Positions 24,656 through 33,258 of a DNA stretch of 64,000 nt are shown here, in pieces (the first letter of the stretch is position 1; each line of letters begins with the position of its first letter). The position numbers were made by a program, and so were the translations under genes. Origin of the DNA: Clostridiales bacterium (GTDB lineage: Bacteria > Bacillota > Clostridia > Oscillospirales > CAG-272); contig JAAZIU010000019.1 in assembly GCA_012800735.1 (NCBI GenBank), forward strand, positions 1 to 64,000, written 5' to 3'. The notes beneath the pieces were generated by a model. The model saw only the letters and a list, made by a program, of their open reading frames with translations, was not told the DNA's origin and ran no database searches.

Positions 24656-26236
24656 ATGGAAAGCAAACTGTCAAAGATATTTTCAGACGAAGGCGTTGAG
24701 CTTGCGGCGGCTCTGCCGCTGTCCCGCTGCGAAGTGCTTCGTCCTTACAAGCTTGAGCGGATGGGCTTTCCGCCAAAAAGCGTAATAATGCTTGCGGTTC
24801 CCTATTCGCCGCCGGAAAGCCCGGCGAGGATTATCTCAAAATACGCAGTCCCGCGGGATTACCATATCTTTTTTAAAGAGCTGTTTTCCCGCGTCATCCC
24901 GCGTCTTTCCGAGCTATATCCCGGCTGCTCGTTTCACGGCGCAGCGGACGATTCGCCGATAAAAGAAGCGAAAGCGGCGGCTCTTGCGGGGCTCGGCGTA
25001 ATCGGGGACAACGGACTTTTAATAACCGAAAAATACGGCTCATATGTTTTTTTGGGGGAAATATTCACCGACGCCGACCTTCCGGACGAAAGCAGAGAAG
25101 AAATCCTCGGCTGCCTTCGCTGCGGCCGCTGCAAAACTGCCTGTCCCTCGCCGGATAACTGCCTTTCGGCGATAACTCAGAAAAAGGGGGAGCTTACCGA
25201 CGACGAAATCGAGCTTATGCGCAAATACCGTACCGCCTGGGGGTGCGATATCTGCCAGGATGTCTGCCCGCTCAACCGCGGCAAATCCGGAACCGGGCTT
25301 GATTGGTTTCAAAAAGAAATGATTTACGCGCCGAAAAAGGGCGGGGATATCGAAAGCAGAGCATACGGCTGGCGGGGAAGAGCCGTTATCGAAAGAAATC
25401 TTGATATTATTTACGGAGGCTCATTTATGACGGAAGAAATCTTGCAGAAAGTCATGGCGGCTGCGCGGGAGGCGGGGAAGATAATGCTCTCTGCCGAATC
25501 GGTCAGCAGCCGCGACATAACGGAAAAGTCAGGGGACGCCAATTTCGTCACCCGCTATGACGTCGAAGTGCAGGAGCTGCTCTATAATCTGCTTGAAAAA
25601 GCAATTCCCGGCGCCGTATTCGTCGGCGAAGAGGGAGACTCCGCCAATGACGATATAAATAACGGCATGGCTTTCATAGTCGATCCGATAGACGGCACCA
25701 CCAACTTCATTTTCGGCGCCCGCCGCAGCGCGGTTTCGATAGGCATATCCGAAGGCGGTGAAGTCACCGCCGGCGTCGTATACGACCCTTATCAGGACGA
25801 AATGTTTTACGCGATAAAGGGAAAAGGCGCATTCCTGAACGGAAGACGGATAAAGGTTTCCGACAATCCGCTAAAAGAATCGGTAGTGCTTTTCGGCACG
25901 TCGCCGTATTACCGCGTGCTTGCCGATATCGGCTGGCGTATGGCGCGGGCGCTGTTCGACGCATCGCTTGATATGCGGCGCACCGGTTCCGCCGCGCTTG
26001 ACCTCTGTATGGTCGCGGCAGGCAGAGCGGGCGTCTTCTTTGAAATGAAGCTGTCGCCGTGGGATTACGCAGCGTCTAAAATAATAATCGAAGAAGCCGG
26101 CGGAAAGCTCACCGATATATCAGGCTTACCCGTCTCGCTCGATAAGCCGTCGTCGGTGCTTGCGGCTTCCGCCTCGGCGTATGACGAAGCGCTGAAAATC
26201 GCGAAAAGCGTAAAAAAAGTTATGTTCAGCTGCTGA
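24656..26236 (+). CDS. QueG-like [4Fe-4S] reductase fused to inositol monophosphatase
   Basis: A single 526-residue frame joins two enzymes. Residues 1-257 are a short epoxyqueuosine-reductase (QueG) type protein: DDSPIKEA, AGLGVIGDNGLLI, and two ferredoxin-like clusters, Cys153/156/159/163 (CLRCGRCKTACP) and Cys197/200/204 (CDICQDVCP). It ends with the usual GWRGRAVIERNLDII. Residues 258-526 are an inositol-monophosphatase family phosphatase with GEEGD, IVDPIDGTTNFIFG and SPWDYAAS, the Mg-binding set. At the junction there is a perfect GGAGG seven bases before the in-frame ATG at 25427, as if two genes lost the intervening stop. QueG makes queuosine in tRNA; IMPases remove phosphate from inositol or nucleotide phosphates. 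A joint pathway is not obvious. Confidence 0.88.
   Translation: MESKLSKIFSDEGVELAAALPLSRCEVLRPYKLERMGFPPKSVIMLAVPYSPPESPARIISKYAVPRDYHIFFKELFSRVIPRLSELYPGCSFHGAADDSPIKEAKAAALAGLGVIGDNGLLITEKYGSYVFLGEIFTDADLPDESREEILGCLRCGRCKTACPSPDNCLSAITQKKGELTDDEIELMRKYRTAWGCDICQDVCPLNRGKSGTGLDWFQKEMIYAPKKGGDIESRAYGWRGRAVIERNLDIIYGGSFMTEEILQKVMAAAREAGKIMLSAESVSSRDITEKSGDANFVTRYDVEVQELLYNLLEKAIPGAVFVGEEGDSANDDINNGMAFIVDPIDGTTNFIFGARRSAVSIGISEGGEVTAGVVYDPYQDEMFYAIKGKGAFLNGRRIKVSDNPLKESVVLFGTSPYYRVLADIGWRMARALFDASLDMRRTGSAALDLCMVAAGRAGVFFEMKLSPWDYAASKIIIEEAGGKLTDISGLPVSLDKPSSVLAASASAYDEALKIAKSVKKVMFSC
25415..25429 (+). promoter_or_regulatory. Internal ribosome binding site and start at the QueG-IMPase junction
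   Basis: GGAGG (25415-25419) stands seven bases before an ATG (25427-25429) that begins the phosphatase half exactly where IMPase homology starts. A free 269-residue phosphatase could therefore be made in addition to the fusion. Confidence 0.7.
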
Positions 26237-26248
26237 AAGTCATTGCAA

Positions 26249-26761
26249 TCAAAGCATATCGCCTTTTAAAAGACGGTTAAGCCGGCGGCGGTTCTTTATC
26301 CTGATGAATTTCTCCGGATACTGCTTTTCGTATTCGTCATATCTCACCTTCGCCGCTTTCTTCCGTCCGTCTCGGAGAATCCACAAAGCAAATTCAAGAT
26401 CGAATTTTTCATTACAGCCGGCCGCCATATCCGGGCGGACGGTATTTTTGTATTTTACAGCCCGCCTCCACGCAGAAAAGAAGCAGAAGAAACGATTATA
26501 ATCGAGAAAAATGATCTTGTCTGCGGTTCTGAGCCGCTCCTCGTGGCAGCATTTTCGATAATTTCCGTCTATCACCCAGCCGTTGTTTTCCGCCATAAAT
26601 CGGCGTACATCGTCGCTTGCTTCTTCGTCGGAGCGCCGAACCCACCCCGGAAGATGGGTGACCGCGTCAAGGTGCAGGACAGGCAGCTTGTATTTCTCAC
26701 CCAAAATGCGCGCTAAGGTGGATTTTCCCGAGCCGCTGTAACCGATGACAGCTATTTTCAA
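26249..26761 (-). CDS. FlaR-like P-loop kinase (adenylate-kinase-related, DNA topology modulation family)
   Basis: A 170-residue P-loop NTPase. Walker A is GYSGSGKST at residues 7-15, followed by PVLHLDAVTHLPGWVRRS and VIDGNYRK, the arrangement of the FlaR/adenylate-kinase-like family. A Lys/Arg-rich lid follows (RKKAAKVRYDEYEKQYPEKFIRI). The substrate is unknown; the 'topology modulation' label in the family is historical. The gene converges with the QueG-IMPase gene, leaving 12 bases between stops, and has its own consensus promoter. Confidence 0.87.
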   Translation of the reverse strand: MKIAVIGYSGSGKSTLARILGEKYKLPVLHLDAVTHLPGWVRRSDEEASDDVRRFMAENNGWVIDGNYRKCCHEERLRTADKIIFLDYNRFFCFFSAWRRAVKYKNTVRPDMAAGCNEKFDLEFALWILRDGRKKAAKVRYDEYEKQYPEKFIRIKNRRRLNRLLKGDML

Positions 26762-26805
26762 CCCTTTCTCCTTTATAGCTTTAAAAAAGCTTTATCCATC
26801 AAATA

Positions 26806-26834
26806 ATTATACCACGAAAAGGCGATTTTGTCAA
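26806..26834 (-). promoter_or_regulatory. Sigma-A promoter for the FlaR-like kinase
   Basis: Minus strand TTGACA (26829-26834), 17-base spacer, TATAAT (26806-26811), 45 bases before the start at 26761. Confidence 0.88.
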
Positions 26835-26852
26835 TAAACACGCCCTTTAACG

Positions 26853-26878
26853 GCAAAAGAGTCGCGTGATTGCGACTC
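26853..26878 (-). terminator. Terminator after the MBL-fold hydrolase
   Basis: GAGTCGC (26859-26865) and GCGACTC (26872-26878) form a 7-bp stem followed on the minus strand by TTTTGCCG. It ends the EamA-MBL unit. Confidence 0.7.
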
Positions 26879-26905
26879 ATTCTGCGGATTTCTGAAAACT
26901 TGTCT

Positions 26906-27496
26906 TTAAAGCTCAATCTCATCCCCCGGCGCGATTATAAGCGCTCCCGGAACTTGAAATTTCCGCGCCTTGCGCTCGCTCCAGAGCTTCCCCGGCGACA
27001 TATGGCATGGGATGGTATTCACCGCGCCGATCATTCCGGCGCATTCGACAGCCTCGTCAAGCCCCATGTTGAAAATGCCGTCGCAGGGAAGCAAGGCATA
27101 ATCAAGCTTTCTTGCCGCCAAATCCGCCATTTCCGGGATTTTCGATGTGTCGCCGGCGAAATATATCGTCTTCGAGTCGGCAGTGACTATGTACCCGACG
27201 CATTCGCTTCTCTTGTGATTTCTGTTTTCCGCCGGAAAGCTCTCGACTTTGACCGAACCGATTGTAATTGAATTGTATTTTCCGCCCACGAGCGCGTCAA
27301 AATTCTGGAAGATAACGCAGCCCGGCTTCTTTTCCGGCAAAGATATCTTGTTGTGGTCGTGATGCTGATGGGTGACAAGAATCCCGTCGGCGGGAAGGGA
27401 ATAACCTTCTCCGGCGTATGGGTCGATGTATACGACGGTTCCGTCGGACGCTCGCAGCCGAAAGCTGCCGTGTCCCTGCCATAAAAGCTTTGCCAT
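26906..27496 (-). CDS. MBL-fold metallo-hydrolase (UlaG/YtkL-like)
   Basis: A 196-residue cytoplasmic metallo-beta-lactamase-fold protein. The zinc motif HQHHDHN (about residues 43-49), GDTS (about 115-118) and a late His in PCHMSPG are present; the fold starts with LLWQGHGSFRL, typical of UlaG-like L-ascorbate-6-phosphate lactonase relatives. The substrate is unknown. It starts 21 bases after the EamA transporter stop, with a Shine-Dalgarno AGGAGG upstream, so both are on one message. Confidence 0.88.
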   Translation of the reverse strand: MAKLLWQGHGSFRLRASDGTVVYIDPYAGEGYSLPADGILVTHQHHDHNKISLPEKKPGCVIFQNFDALVGGKYNSITIGSVKVESFPAENRNHKRSECVGYIVTADSKTIYFAGDTSKIPEMADLAARKLDYALLPCDGIFNMGLDEAVECAGMIGAVNTIPCHMSPGKLWSERKARKFQVPGALIIAPGDEIEL

Positions 27497-27517
27497 AACT
27501 TTTGCCTCCTGAACAGC

Positions 27518-28387
27518 TTACAGATCAAGATTAAGAACGATTATCGATATGACCGATATAACAAATCCCGCCGTCTGGAGCTTTGTCATCTTTTCTTTGT
27601 AGATGAATACCGCCCAGCAGAAAGCGAAAACGATACCCGCCGCGGCGACCGCGGGATAAAGAATGGTTGCCAGAATCATCGTGTTCAGCATCATAATCAG
27701 AAGATTGGAACCGATGTTCGCTATGCCCTGAGGAACTGCATATATAAAACCGTATTTGACGGCATTTTTAAGCCCGGTCTTGTCCTTGTAAAAGATGACG
27801 ATAAAAAGGTTGACGACGGCGTTCAAAGTCATACCGACAAACAGATACTCCGTCTGATACTTCCCCGGATAGTTGGTCTGATGTATCTTCTGAAGCACCG
27901 CGCATCCGCCGTTGGAAATGAAAAGGATTATAACCCAAAAAATCCAGCTTTTTGAGAATTTCAGCGTCTCGTTGCGGTAGTTGAACATAATGAGAGAGAT
28001 GACCAGAAGAACCAGTCCCGCTCCGGTGGCGAGGCGGAAACTCTCTCCCAAAAACAAAACCGAATAGATGGTGGGTAGAATAACCGAAAATGACATTATC
28101 AGGTTTGTCAGCGACATCGGCCCCGTGACCATGCATATATTAAGAGCCGTCGTCGCGACAAAGAATCCTACGCCGAAAAAGACGGCGTATATCATGGTCG
28201 GAAGGTGAAACTCAAATCCGCCTTTTATCACGATTGCAACAGCCATAACGGCGGCGGCAGAGATGCGGGCAAACAGGCTTAATGTATAAATCGATATCGG
28301 ATCCGAAGATTTCACCGCATACTGCTTGTGAAAAAGGCTCTGCAATCCGACAAAGAGCAGACAAAGAGCTAACAGAAGATAATTCAT
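27518..28387 (-). CDS. EamA/DMT-family membrane transporter
   Basis: A 289-residue integral membrane protein with ten predicted helices arranged as two EamA halves (residues about 1-130 and 150-289). The frame is open 33 bases further upstream, but the ATG at 28387 begins the first hydrophobic helix (MNYLLLALCLLFVGLQ) as in the family. DMT proteins export or import metabolites such as amino acids, nucleosides or sugars; the substrate cannot be told. A consensus-like promoter lies just upstream. Confidence 0.87.
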   Translation of the reverse strand: MNYLLLALCLLFVGLQSLFHKQYAVKSSDPISIYTLSLFARISAAAVMAVAIVIKGGFEFHLPTMIYAVFFGVGFFVATTALNICMVTGPMSLTNLIMSFSVILPTIYSVLFLGESFRLATGAGLVLLVISLIMFNYRNETLKFSKSWIFWVIILFISNGGCAVLQKIHQTNYPGKYQTEYLFVGMTLNAVVNLFIVIFYKDKTGLKNAVKYGFIYAVPQGIANIGSNLLIMMLNTMILATILYPAVAAAGIVFAFCWAVFIYKEKMTKLQTAGFVISVISIIVLNLDL

Positions 28388-28420
28388 GTCGATTTTCACT
28401 TTCGATATTTCAGTATACAC

Positions 28421-28449
28421 ATTATAACATTTTTAAATATAAAATTCAA
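28421..28449 (-). promoter_or_regulatory. Sigma-A promoter for the EamA-MBL operon
   Basis: Minus strand TTGAAT (28444-28449), 17 bases, TATAAT (28421-28426), 34 bases before the start at 28387. Confidence 0.8.
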
Positions 28450-28497
28450 GGCTGCCGACTTCATATTTCCGACCGCTTTGTTAATATATTATCATAT

Positions 28498-28539
28498 AAA
28501 AAACTCCGGTATTGCGATATTTATAGTGCAATACCGGAG
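28498..28539 (-). terminator. Terminator after the DUF6259 gene
   Basis: CTCCGGTATTG (28504-28514) pairs perfectly with CAATACCGGAG (28529-28539) and is followed on the minus strand by six T. It lies 26 bases beyond the gene's stop. Confidence 0.88.
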
Positions 28540-28565
28540 CCATATTATTGTTTCACGCCGTAATT

Positions 28566-30530
28566 TTACAAGATTTCGGTAAAGACGCTGTGTCTTTCCA
28601 TCGTCAGCGTTTTTCCGCCGCCCGGAAGGTCGCGGGATTTAAGTTCAACATTCGCTTCGGTGTTTGCGCAGTTACAGACGATAAGCAGCTTTCTGCCGTC
28701 GGAGTTTCGCTCAAAAAGCCCTGCCTGTACTGCGGGAATTGTATATTCCTTGACACACATTGTCTCCCCCGTTATATCGGGAACGTCGGAGCATACTGCC
28801 GGCGGAGACAGCAAGCGTCCCGCCGTGAAGAACTCAAGGTGTTCTGCTCTCGCAAGTACCATGGCGCGGTAAAAATCCCTGTCTTCAATTTCGAGATAAC
28901 GAGCCGGCGTAATCCATCCGAGCTGTTCGCCGAACAGCAGTCCCTCGGCCGTCAATGCGAAAACAACATCGTCATTCGCGCTGTAATACGCTCTGCCCAG
29001 AGTTACGGCATAACCGGCATAAACCGCTGCCCAGGCGGGAACCTGCCGCATCTCGACGCAGTCCCACGACAGGAAAGCCGCGATATGGCGCATATAAGGC
29101 TCGGCGGTCGATTCGGTCGAAATCGCCTTGTCCGGAGGCAGAGTGCGGGCGGTTCGCATAAGCAGCCGGTCATAGGCTTCCGGCCACCAGCCGCCTCCCC
29201 CGCTCGGATGCGGATGAGAAGGGTCGCAGCAAGGTTTCGGCGCGGCGGATGCAATCTGATCGACATAGACCGCGTCGGTGTTCAGCCGATAGAATATCTC
29301 GGAAAGCACCTCCGTAACCTTTGCGCCCCATACTTCGGTCGAAGGGCACATAACGGCGAGCCTGACCGTCGAGCCGTCGCTTTCTTTTGACAGGTAGGTC
29401 TCGGTAAACACCTCGCCTTTTTCGTTCTTGGTCGCGCCTGCCAGGGCTATATCGGTAAAGAGATAATCCTCCGCCCCGCGGTCGCGGGTGTCCCAAAGCC
29501 TGCCGTTGATATACGGCATAACTCTGAATCCTTCGTCATGCAGCCTTGCCACCATCGCGGCAAAAAAGGGTTTTTCGGGTATATAGTGGGGATAGTCGTT
29601 GTCAAAAGGAACGCGATGCCAATTATATACATGCAGCGCTGAGCTTTCATTAAGGTTTAAATCCGCCTCGGCTTTTAGCAGCTGATCCATATTCGCGTTT
29701 TCGTCTTCTCCGACGCTGAAAAGCCACCAATGCTGCACCCGTTTCAGCCACTTCGGAGCGGCAACGCGCCCGTTTTCGTCAACTTCGGGTATCCATCTTG
29801 CCTCTTTCAGCGCGAAATCACGATAAATCATCGTCGCGTCATACCAGCCTCCGTCAAACAGACGCCAGACAAGAGGACCGTTGAGCGTTTGAGAGTTTCT
29901 CGGCGAGCAAGCGTCGCGGCAGATATATTCGGCGTATATGCAAGCGTCGCCCGCGCCCTCTGCTTTATGGAAATTAAGCCTCTTTTGCCCGCCGGATTTG
30001 TCGTGCATACCGTAGTAGAACCCGCGCCCGCTGTCAAGACAAAGCGCCATATATTGCATAATCGCGAGTGAAGAAGGATAATCCCCGCCGCGCCGCATCT
30101 CGCTCTTTGCGTCTAACCCTTTAATAATAAGCCCGGAACGGGCGGGAAAGAAGACGCTCATATCCGCGTCGGCGGCAAACCACAGGCGGGGGTATTCAAA
30201 GGAGTATACCGAAAAATCGCTCATATTGTTTTCAAATGAGACGGTCAGCTCAAAGCCGTCTTTTACGGCAGGCGCCAGAGAAATGCGAACCCGCAAGCCG
30301 TTTCTCCAAAGGCTGACTCCGCCTTCGTCGGCAGCCGTCCCGTCCCAGCCGGAAAGGGAAGAAAGCGCGCTTTTTTCTCTTGTTGCAAGGTCGAGCAGAG
30401 CTACTCTGAAAAGCTCCCCGCCGCCGTTAAATAAGGTTGTTTTCCCGTCGTAAACGGCCGCAAGCGCCGCTCCCGAATCGGAAAGGGCGATTTTGACCCG
30501 CAGATTTCCGGAAATATAACTGTGTTCCAT
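28566..30530 (-). CDS. DUF6259-type putative glycoside hydrolase
   Basis: A 654-residue cytoplasmic protein. Residues about 1-230 are a beta-sandwich resembling the N-terminal domain of alpha-galactosidase-like enzymes, 240-560 a TIM barrel, and the tail a small beta domain. In the barrel, ALHVYNWHRVPFDNDYPHY and GFRVMPYINGRLWDT, followed by DAVYVDQIASAAPKPC, resemble the strand-4 region of clan GH-D type barrels, where the Asp of YVDQ is the candidate nucleophile. The DUF6259 family is assigned to glycan degradation by context only; no activity is known to me. GGAGG lies eight bases before the ATG. It diverges from the second GH38 gene, and both are probably controlled from the shared intergenic region. 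Confidence 0.78.
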   Translation of the reverse strand: MEHSYISGNLRVKIALSDSGAALAAVYDGKTTLFNGGGELFRVALLDLATREKSALSSLSGWDGTAADEGGVSLWRNGLRVRISLAPAVKDGFELTVSFENNMSDFSVYSFEYPRLWFAADADMSVFFPARSGLIIKGLDAKSEMRRGGDYPSSLAIMQYMALCLDSGRGFYYGMHDKSGGQKRLNFHKAEGAGDACIYAEYICRDACSPRNSQTLNGPLVWRLFDGGWYDATMIYRDFALKEARWIPEVDENGRVAAPKWLKRVQHWWLFSVGEDENANMDQLLKAEADLNLNESSALHVYNWHRVPFDNDYPHYIPEKPFFAAMVARLHDEGFRVMPYINGRLWDTRDRGAEDYLFTDIALAGATKNEKGEVFTETYLSKESDGSTVRLAVMCPSTEVWGAKVTEVLSEIFYRLNTDAVYVDQIASAAPKPCCDPSHPHPSGGGGWWPEAYDRLLMRTARTLPPDKAISTESTAEPYMRHIAAFLSWDCVEMRQVPAWAAVYAGYAVTLGRAYYSANDDVVFALTAEGLLFGEQLGWITPARYLEIEDRDFYRAMVLARAEHLEFFTAGRLLSPPAVCSDVPDITGETMCVKEYTIPAVQAGLFERNSDGRKLLIVCNCANTEANVELKSRDLPGGGKTLTMERHSVFTEIL

Positions 30531-30597
30531 ATAAAAAACCTCCGCTATAAATTTCGTCGAATATCGTTAAGCGAAAATGTAACTACGGCTAATCCAT

Positions 30598-30626
30598 ATT
30601 ATATCATCGAACATCGAAAAGGTCAA
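30598..30626 (-). promoter_or_regulatory. Promoter for the DUF6259 gene with possible operator
   Basis: Minus strand TTGACC (30621-30626), 17 bases, TATAAT (30598-30603). The spacer holds two copies of the hexamer CATCGA in direct order when read on the plus strand (30605-30617), which could be a regulator site. Confidence 0.78.
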
Positions 30627-30679
30627 CATCTTTAACGGAAGAAAGACACGAATACCTTCTCGTCTTAATATGTTATGTG

Positions 30680-30708
30680 TTGACATATTTTTATTCAGAT
30701 GATATAAT
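30680..30708 (+). promoter_or_regulatory. Consensus sigma-A promoter for the second GH38 gene
   Basis: TTGACA (30680-30685), 17 bases, TATAAT (30703-30708). Exact consensus in both boxes, 53 bases before the ATG at 30761; GGAGGT serves as ribosome site. Confidence 0.9.
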
Positions 30709-30760
30709 TTAAGTCAGATAAAATATCATTCGATTCAATTTAAAGAATTCGGAGGTACTC

Positions 30761-33202
30761 ATGAAAAAGAGAATACACATGATCGGCAACGCCCATCTTG
30801 ACCCCGTCTGGCAGTGGCGGTGGCAGGAGGGAGTTACCCAGGTAAAGCAAACGATCCAGTCGGCGCTTGACCGCCTTGACGAAAGCGATGACTTCGTTTT
30901 TGTCTCGTCTCAGGCGGTGATGTATAAATGGCTCTCCCTATGCGCGCCGGGCATGATTCCGGAAATCAAACGCAGGATAGAAGAGGGTAGGTTTGTCATC
31001 TGCGGCGGGCAGTGGGTTCAGCCCGACTGCAACACTCCTTCCGGCGAATCGTTTGTCCGCCAAAGCCTCTATGCGCAGCGCCTCTTCAAAGAACTGTTAG
31101 GCGTCACCGCGACAACCGCCTATAACGTCGACAGCTTCGGCCATAACGCCATGCTGCCGCAGATATTCAAAAAAAGCGGCATGAACGCCTATGTGATGAT
31201 GCGACCGGGACCTCATGAAAAGACCCTTCCGGCAAATATATTCATCTGGCGCGCCCCCGACGGCACCGAGATTCCGGTTTATCGCATCCACGGCTCTTAT
31301 ACCGGCAACTATCAAAACTATGAGGACGCCGAAAGCGACATAAAGTCTACCTGCGACTCGATACAGGACGGCATTGACTCGGCGATGGTCTTTTACGGCG
31401 TCGGCAACCACGGCGGCGGTCCGACCAAGAAGAACATAGCCCTTGTAAGAGAGGTAAAGGAAAACTATAAAGGCAAGAGCGACATCTTCTTCTCCGATCC
31501 GAACACCTTCTTTGAAGAAATCAAGGGAAAAGAAGCGCTTATGCCGGTAGTCGAAGACGATCTTCAGCACCACGCTTCCGGCTGCTATTCGGCGGTATCC
31601 GAGCTCAAGCGCCTTAACCGCCGCTGCGAAGCGGAGCTGTATTTCGCCGAAGCTTACGCTTCAATCACAAAGAAGCTCATGGGTCTGAATTATCCGATGA
31701 ACGAGTTCCGTCTTGCTTGGGAAGATGTCATGTTTAATCACTTCCACGACGCGATGGGCGGCTGTTCCGCCGAACAGGTATTTGACGACGCGTACGCTTT
31801 TGCGGGCGAGGCGTTGTCCATCGCCGCGCGTCAGAAGGATATCTCGACCCAGGCGATAAGCTGGGCGGTCGACACAAGCGAAATGGACGGTACACCGGTT
31901 GTCATCTTCAACCCGCATCCATGGAAGGTGAAAGTTCCGGTAACTATAAACTTCCAGGCGCCGTCGATAAAGACGCTTGAAGGCGAGACCGTTTTAAGCC
32001 AGCACGTTTACAGCCCGACAAAGAGCTGCACATGGCGGGATGACACGCTGTTTATGGCGGAACTGCCGGCGATGGGCTACGCGACATACCTCATCGGCGG
32101 AGAATCCGAAAAACCGGAAAGCACCGTCGCGGCGGAGCCGGCAAAGGAACTTCAGACTTCAAACAACTTCGACGGCGGCTATATCGAGAACGAGTACCTT
32201 AAAGTCAGCTTCATTCCCTATAACGGTTATATCAAGTCAATTATAGACAAGACCACCGGAGAGGAACTGTTAAGCGGCTGTTCCGCGGTGCCGGTCGTCA
32301 TCGACGAATACAGCCACGACGCCTGGAGCCACGCGAAGAATTTCTTCGACAAAGAACTTGCCCGCTTCTCCGACGCCGAGATAAGCGTTGTCGAAAGCGG
32401 TCCCCTCCGCGCCACCGTCAAAGCGGTCAGCCGCTACAACGACTCGACTATGACCCAGTATTTCAGCCTGATCGCAGGCGAGCGCAGACTTCGCGTCAGA
32501 GCCGAGTGCGACTGGCGGGAAAAATATAAGATGCTCAAACTCGCCTTTAATACCGATGTCGGCGAGAACCCCCGGATATTCTACGAGATACCTTTCGGAT
32601 ATTTTGAGCGTCCCTGCGACGGCGAGGAGGAAAACGGCCACCGCTATATCGTCCTGACCGGATCCAAGCGCGGCATGGCTCTCCTAAACGACAGCCGTTA
32701 CAGCTTCAGCGTCAAGGACAGCGAAATGCGGATGACGATAGTCCGCAGTCCGGTATTCAGCGACCACGGCGGTCCCCGTATCTCCGAATCGGTCTTCACC
32801 GATCAGGGACTTACAAAATTTGAATACGAGCTTGTTCCGGTATCGTCGGAAGGCGATTTCGCGGCGGTTGAGCGCATGGCGGCGGAACTTAACTGCCCGC
32901 CGGTCAATATTATCGAAAACAACCACAAGGGCTACCTTGCGCCGAGCGGCAGCTTTGTTTCGGTCGACGCCGATAATGTAAGCATCACCGCTTTCAAACG
33001 CGCAGAAGACGACAACGGCTGGATAGTCCGCGCATACGAAACGGCGGGCAGGGGAGCTGAAGCTAAAATTTCATTACCGCTTCTTGACGAGGAACTCAAC
33101 CTCAGCTTCGGAAAATTCGAAGTTAAGACTGTTTTCATCCCGGATCTCCGCGCAGACGCGGGTGATATCCGCGAAGTGATGATGACCGAATTCGACTTTT
33201 AA
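30761..33202 (+). CDS. Alpha-mannosidase, glycoside hydrolase family 38 (second paralogue)
   Basis: An 813-residue GH38 enzyme without signal peptide. NAHLDPVWQWRWQEG at 10-24 provides the zinc ligands His12 and Asp14; Asp124 in NVDSFGHN is the candidate nucleophile; FNHFHDAMGGCS corresponds to the helical bundle motif. The C-terminal beta domains are shorter than in the GH38 gene at 1.9-4.8 kb, and the two share little beyond catalytic motifs. This form, with HLDPVW in place of HIDMNW, is the commoner type in gut Bacillota. It sits alone behind a consensus promoter and ends at a terminator shared with the convergent cotH gene. Confidence 0.95.
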   Translation: MKKRIHMIGNAHLDPVWQWRWQEGVTQVKQTIQSALDRLDESDDFVFVSSQAVMYKWLSLCAPGMIPEIKRRIEEGRFVICGGQWVQPDCNTPSGESFVRQSLYAQRLFKELLGVTATTAYNVDSFGHNAMLPQIFKKSGMNAYVMMRPGPHEKTLPANIFIWRAPDGTEIPVYRIHGSYTGNYQNYEDAESDIKSTCDSIQDGIDSAMVFYGVGNHGGGPTKKNIALVREVKENYKGKSDIFFSDPNTFFEEIKGKEALMPVVEDDLQHHASGCYSAVSELKRLNRRCEAELYFAEAYASITKKLMGLNYPMNEFRLAWEDVMFNHFHDAMGGCSAEQVFDDAYAFAGEALSIAARQKDISTQAISWAVDTSEMDGTPVVIFNPHPWKVKVPVTINFQAPSIKTLEGETVLSQHVYSPTKSCTWRDDTLFMAELPAMGYATYLIGGESEKPESTVAAEPAKELQTSNNFDGGYIENEYLKVSFIPYNGYIKSIIDKTTGEELLSGCSAVPVVIDEYSHDAWSHAKNFFDKELARFSDAEISVVESGPLRATVKAVSRYNDSTMTQYFSLIAGERRLRVRAECDWREKYKMLKLAFNTDVGENPRIFYEIPFGYFERPCDGEEENGHRYIVLTGSKRGMALLNDSRYSFSVKDSEMRMTIVRSPVFSDHGGPRISESVFTDQGLTKFEYELVPVSSEGDFAAVERMAAELNCPPVNIIENNHKGYLAPSGSFVSVDADNVSITAFKRAEDDNGWIVRAYETAGRGAEAKISLPLLDEELNLSFGKFEVKTVFIPDLRADAGDIREVMMTEFDF

Positions 33203-33221
33203 CTTATAACATCGACAAAAA

Positions 33222-33257
33222 CTACGCCTGTCCGGAAATGCCCGGGCAGGCGTTTTT
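33222..33257. terminator. Bidirectional terminator between GH38 and cotH-like genes
   Basis: ACGCCTG (33224-33230) pairs with CAGGCGT (33247-33253), with further inner pairing CCGG/CCGG-like, flanked by A-run on the left (33216-33220) and TTTTT on the right. It serves both converging genes. Confidence 0.82.
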
Positions 33258-33258
33258 G

